Program-made: the position numbers and the translations under genes
Shown here: in pieces, positions 60,200 through 64,000 of the stretch
How positions within the stretch are numbered: position 1 is the first letter of the stretch
How the letters are laid out: every line of letters starts with the position of its first letter
Origin: Epiperipatus broadwayi
Lineage: Eukaryota; Onychophora; Udeonychophora; Euonychophora; Peripatidae
DNA length: 64,000 nt
Assembly: GCA_028023455.1 (NCBI GenBank)
Contig: JAQFVV010006475.1
Coordinates: 1,052,001-1,116,000 of the forward strand
Direction: 5' to 3'
Notes under the pieces: generated by a model
What the model was told of the DNA's origin: nothing
Databases searched by the model: none
The model's input: the letters and a program-made list of their open reading frames with translations, nothing else

Positions 60200-63110
60200 C
60201 AATAAATATTGCAATGAACTATAGATATATTGTGCCATTACAATTTAGTCACTAGCTAAATTTATAGTAATGTGCATGTAGAAAAGGTAAACCAAAATCA
60301 TCATTACATTTTTATATAACCATAAAGGAAGTTGTAGGGCATCCAAGTTTAAACCCTACATGGTCCAGTTTTAAAAGCTTTAAACAGAGAGAGAGTGGGT
60401 CAACAATTATATGCTTTATTTGTTTATGTGTTGATAGAAAGGTAATACACACATTTAAACTATTTAATATTTAGTTTTTCTGTTAAAAAGCAAAGTTATA
60501 ATGCATACGTATAGGCAGTGTATGTGAAAGCTATTTAATTGTTTTATATTTCAAATATTCAACATTTTAACTTTCTTTAAAACTAACTTATGCTTGATCA
60601 ATTCTAATATCTTATTCTATACTTCTATTTTGCTTTTCTATAATTGTAATTGGGATTTAAAAGTTACAGATTTAATTAAATAATAGGGTTATAATTACTA
60701 AGCTAGCAATTATATTATTTAATGTTAGTTTATGAATGATTTGAAATGATGAAGTATGTGTGTACATTACATACAGAAATTTACATTTATTAAATATTGA
60801 AAGAAAAGGAAGGATTAAATCTGTCAAATTATTTTTTTTGTACAATTTTATGTTAAAAGAGGAAATCTGTTGAATCAGATATCTATTTTTGTAGCAATTT
60901 TGTTTTTGTAAATGATTGTTTGTCACATTGGGAGCTTAATCTAATTTTGAAATTATCTTATCTTAAGATCTAAAGAAGGAAGCTCAAAAATTTGAAATGT
61001 TACCTAGATGTAAAAAAAGAAAGGAAATAAGGATTAAGTGTTTTTTTTTTTAAACAAAAGTGTCTGGAAAAAGGATTAAATTTTTCAGTTGAAAAATAGT
61101 TTAGTTGAAAATAAATTAGAGATCTAATTAAAACGAATTTGTCCAAAAATAGCAAGTGACGCTATCTCTGATTGGTTAAGTTAGCTAAAAATTGGATATA
61201 AAAAGCTGTCTTGAAGAATTATTATTATTGTGATTATGATTCAGATTATTAGACTATTAAATTGAATGTTGAAAATATAAGAAATGGCTGGCTAGAAAAA
61301 TTATATGTATGTCCCATCTTTTCTGGACCATCTGGGGGAAGTTGCACATCACATAGGAAAGAAAAGATGTTGTGTCTAAAATAATATTCTACACCTTTCA
61401 ACTGACCAGAGAAATAAGGTGTTTTTAATAGAAGAAAGCATTCACCTGCATTCAAAGAAGATGAATTAATCTACTGATAAATATTAATCATCAAGTCCAA
61501 TTAATTGTTACAACAACTGATTTTAAACTCAAGAAAATTTATAAATGTGAAAACAACGGCTGTATTTCATCCACTAAAAGAATCATGCTTGACAGGAAGA
61601 GAAGAAAAATTAATATGATTTTCAAATTGTCCACTAAAGCAAATAACCTCAATGGAGTCATCATCATCAAATAGTTATACACCTCAAGAAAGAGATTGTT
61701 CCCACGTAAAATGGAAATGGTAGCTGCAGAAGTATAGACATTATACAAAACAAGTTTGAACTCTTGGAAATTCGCCACAAACAAAAGATCGGTAATATGA
61801 CTTTTTATATCTATTTTCTTTATGATATCAGAGTCTTAATAAACATTTTAGCAATAAAGTGGTATATTTTATTTAAAGAACTTTTAAAGACTATTCAGAT
61901 CGATTAAAAACAAGAATGTCTTACTAATAATAACTTTGAGCTTCATAAATTATCTTGAATGTATCAAAATTATTTGTTTATTAATTTTACAGTTATGAAA
62001 TATGAATATGTAATATAATTTTTTTATGGTATTATGATTTTAGTTTTAACTAATATATTATTATTATTTTGGTTTTAAATAATATTTTGTTTATAGGATA
62101 AAACACGCACATGCATAATAATATTTTTATATGTGTATAATTGCAAGTGAATGTGAAGTAACAAGTAGTATTAGAATATTAGATTATTTTGTTTCAAGTT
62201 AAGTATAGCATTTCAGAGGTAGAAGAGAGGGGGAGAAAATAATTTAAAACTTGTTTCTAAAACTTGCTCTTTCAATTCTATTAACATTTTTTTTAACATT
62301 CTACTTACATGTTAGATTTATAAAGTATGTGTGCTAATGAGCGGATAAATTTTTTTTCTTGAAACACTTTTCTCATGGAGTGAAAATCATGGTCAATGTG
62401 ACATCCAACTTAATACAATATACATTTGAAGGGAAAGGGGGAAGAACTTGAAATTAATCTGAGGATTGTTATATAATCAATTATTATCATTATTATTATT
62501 CATGTCAATTTTCATGTTTATCTAGAAATTTTTATGTATATGTTAGAAATGCAGTAATAAATATTAGTTTGTTTTATTAAACGAGGCATATATATTTCAT
62601 TAAGTGTAGTCTTTGTTAAGTGTGATTATTCATCATCAATGGTTGAATATTAGTTATTTAAGATATAAGTAAGTATGCTAAAATTAAGCAATAATTATGA
62701 ATTTCTTTATAAAAATTAGTTTTATGTTTAGGCTTAGTCCTAGAGCTGTAGTTGAAACCCTTGTCATTATCGTTATTATCATCATCGTCATCAACGTTTT
62801 AATTAATGAGCTGTTTAACTGTTTAAAGGCCATAAATAAATATTGATTTTATAATATTTAGTGATTTCTTAGTATTATTATAACCACATCCTGTCATCTA
62901 TTTCATGCAAGGATGAGTGAATTGCCATCCTAAATTAGTTATATATAATCTGAGCTAGTAAACTTATAAAAATATTGAAACACGTTTGTTATGTTAAGAT
63001 CTGAGAAATGATTTATGTCTAATATACTCCACTTTGGTTTATAGATGTTTTACTTTTACCTAAATATTAGTGCGTATAGTGATATGGCTCAAAAAGCAAA
63101 ATCTCCCATT
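60200..63110. other. Non-coding AT-rich stretch
   Basis: Apart from the promoter-like motifs near 61168 there is nothing I can support. Small minus-strand open frames (60672-60926, 61249-61455, 61539-61784) lack domains; the last two overlap a less AT-rich block (61260-61800) that may be an old repeat. Confidence 0.5.
61168..61205 (+). promoter_or_regulatory. Candidate RNA polymerase II promoter (inverted CCAAT and TATA)
   Basis: GATTGGTTAA near 61170 (an inverted CCAAT box) is followed by GGATATAAAAAGC (TATA box at 61196-61205), with about 25 nt between. A TGACG word precedes it. Spacing and order fit a real core promoter, but no coding exon is recognised downstream on the + strand. An LTR promoter or chance is possible. 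Confidence 0.35.
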
Positions 63111-63114
63111 TTTA

Positions 63115-63225
63115 TTAGAAATAAAGTACCAAAAAAGGGGATTCAAACCCGGTACATGTGAAAGGTTATTAGATATAACCATGTCTGGATTCAGATAATC
63201 TAGTGGCGCCCTGCTAGACCATATT
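63115..63225 (-). repeat. tRNA-like repeat with strong box B
   Basis: The minus strand reads GGTCTAGCAGGGCGCCACTAGATTATCTGAATCC, later GTACCGGGTTTGAATCCCC, which is close to the box B consensus (GGTTCRANNCC). The distance between the box A-like and box B-like parts exceeds that of most tRNAs and the acceptor ends do not pair, so a tRNA-derived SINE or tRNA pseudogene is more likely than a working tRNA. Confidence 0.5.
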
Positions 63226-63229
63226 CACT

Positions 63230-64000
63230 TAGTATTTGTTTAAACATGCACTTAACATCAAACCAAGAAATGAAAGTGGAGAAGATCTACTGTCTGTATA
63301 CCTGAGTTATATTTTATTGAATTACTAGTGTACTCACCTCACATGATTTCATATACCTGAGTTATAATACTTGTTATTAATAATTTGCTTATAATTATTG
63401 ATATTTGCATCGACCTTTAATTTTGTTACAATATATAATAACTTATTAATTACTTTTCTCCATTTCATGATAATATATTACATTTAGAATAACTGTAACT
63501 ATGTTTCATGAAAGAAAAAAACATAGTTATAAATTATTATTAACTTTTTCTATCAGTAGAAGCAATTAAGAAATTGGGATCTCCTGACACTCTACAGAAA
63601 TAGAAATGAATGGTAAAACAAAAAAGGTCTTTACATATAAATATTATTTAAAATTAAAATTTGAGTTTTTAGTCAAGTATTATTTATATTTTTGTTAAAT
63701 AATTTTTTTATAAATGAAAAATTATCTGTCCCATTTATATAGTAAGAAAAATTATAGAAAGAATCATTGAGTCTGAATTACCATTTTCCATTAAATTTGT
63801 AATCCAATTAAATGAGAGAGAGCTCCATGAAAACTTTTAATTATCCTCCAGTTTCTTATAAATGCAACTAATAAAGAAAGAGGAGGGAGGCATCCTCACT
63901 TTTTCTTACTGTTCATCCTCATTCTAATCCATTAGTGAGATAATATTAAAAAAGAAAACAAAACTCACTAATAAAATAATTATATTTGTTCATTAAACTC
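63230..64000. other. Non-coding AT-rich stretch
   Basis: No gene. One short hairpin: TAACTATGTTT (63496-63506) and AAACATAGTTA (63519-63529) are exact complements with a 12-nt loop. Confidence 0.5.

Noticed and set aside
63115-63225. Possible functional tRNA gene on the minus strand
   Set aside because: Box B is good, but acceptor pairing is absent and the box spacing is too long, so it is a tRNA-derived relic.
54240-64000. Further CEP83 exons downstream
   Set aside because: I looked for Glu/Lys/Leu-rich frames with splice borders continuing the coiled coil and found none I could defend.

Overview
This is a strongly AT-rich stretch of animal nuclear DNA, almost all non-coding and full of old interspersed repeats. 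Its character rests on decayed LINEs, a decayed Ty3/gypsy-type LTR element, tRNA-derived SINE-like repeats, microsatellites, minisatellites and foldbacks, plus one well-formed spliced exon. Nothing here is bacterial: no operons, ribosome binding sites or CRISPR arrays. The repeats and the very long introns suit an invertebrate with a large AT-rich genome, such as a mollusc or an arachnid. I cannot fix the species from the sequence.

The only convincing host coding sequence is one exon on the + strand at 53986-54232. It has good splice signals and encodes a coiled coil that I match to the middle of CEP83 (CCDC41), a centriole distal-appendage protein. I found no neighbouring CEP83 exon, so the rest of the window is probably intronic or upstream of this gene.

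Layout. 1-2790: decayed LINE (linker, reverse transcriptase with YMDD, C-terminal Cys/His motif, 3' tail). 2790-16640: mostly featureless AT-rich DNA with a polypyrimidine tract, a ~65-bp minisatellite (6219-6530) and simple sequence. 16646-18160: (TA)n, a large foldback with ~240-bp arms, and related repeats. 18581-18682: near-perfect 40-bp hairpin. 20540-22520: decayed Ty3/gypsy internal region with a possible 3' LTR after it. 24234-28770: two tandem copies of a 2.2-2.4 kb unit that itself holds minisatellites. 29165-30427: old 5'-truncated RTE LINE. 31720-33745: a reverse copy of a dispersed repeat ('R1'), then three inverted or tandem structures. 34363-41775: SINE-like copies, R1 copies (one carrying a nested SINE) and a small palindrome. 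44762-47973: near-full-length RTE retrotransposon bounded by a 12-bp target-site duplication. 48361-49526: cluster of tRNA-related repeats. 53986-54232: CEP83 exon. 56435-60190: more R1 copies on both strands. 61168-61205: promoter-like CCAAT/TATA pair. 63115-63225: tRNA-like repeat.

The genes do not form a working system. The window records successive retrotransposon insertions and local duplications in a probable intron. All mobile-element genes here carry stops, frameshifts or lost catalytic residues and are presumably dead. The items most worth a second look are the dated RTE insertion, the ~1.9-kb non-coding R1 family, the long hairpins, and the tandem duplication at 24-29 kb.
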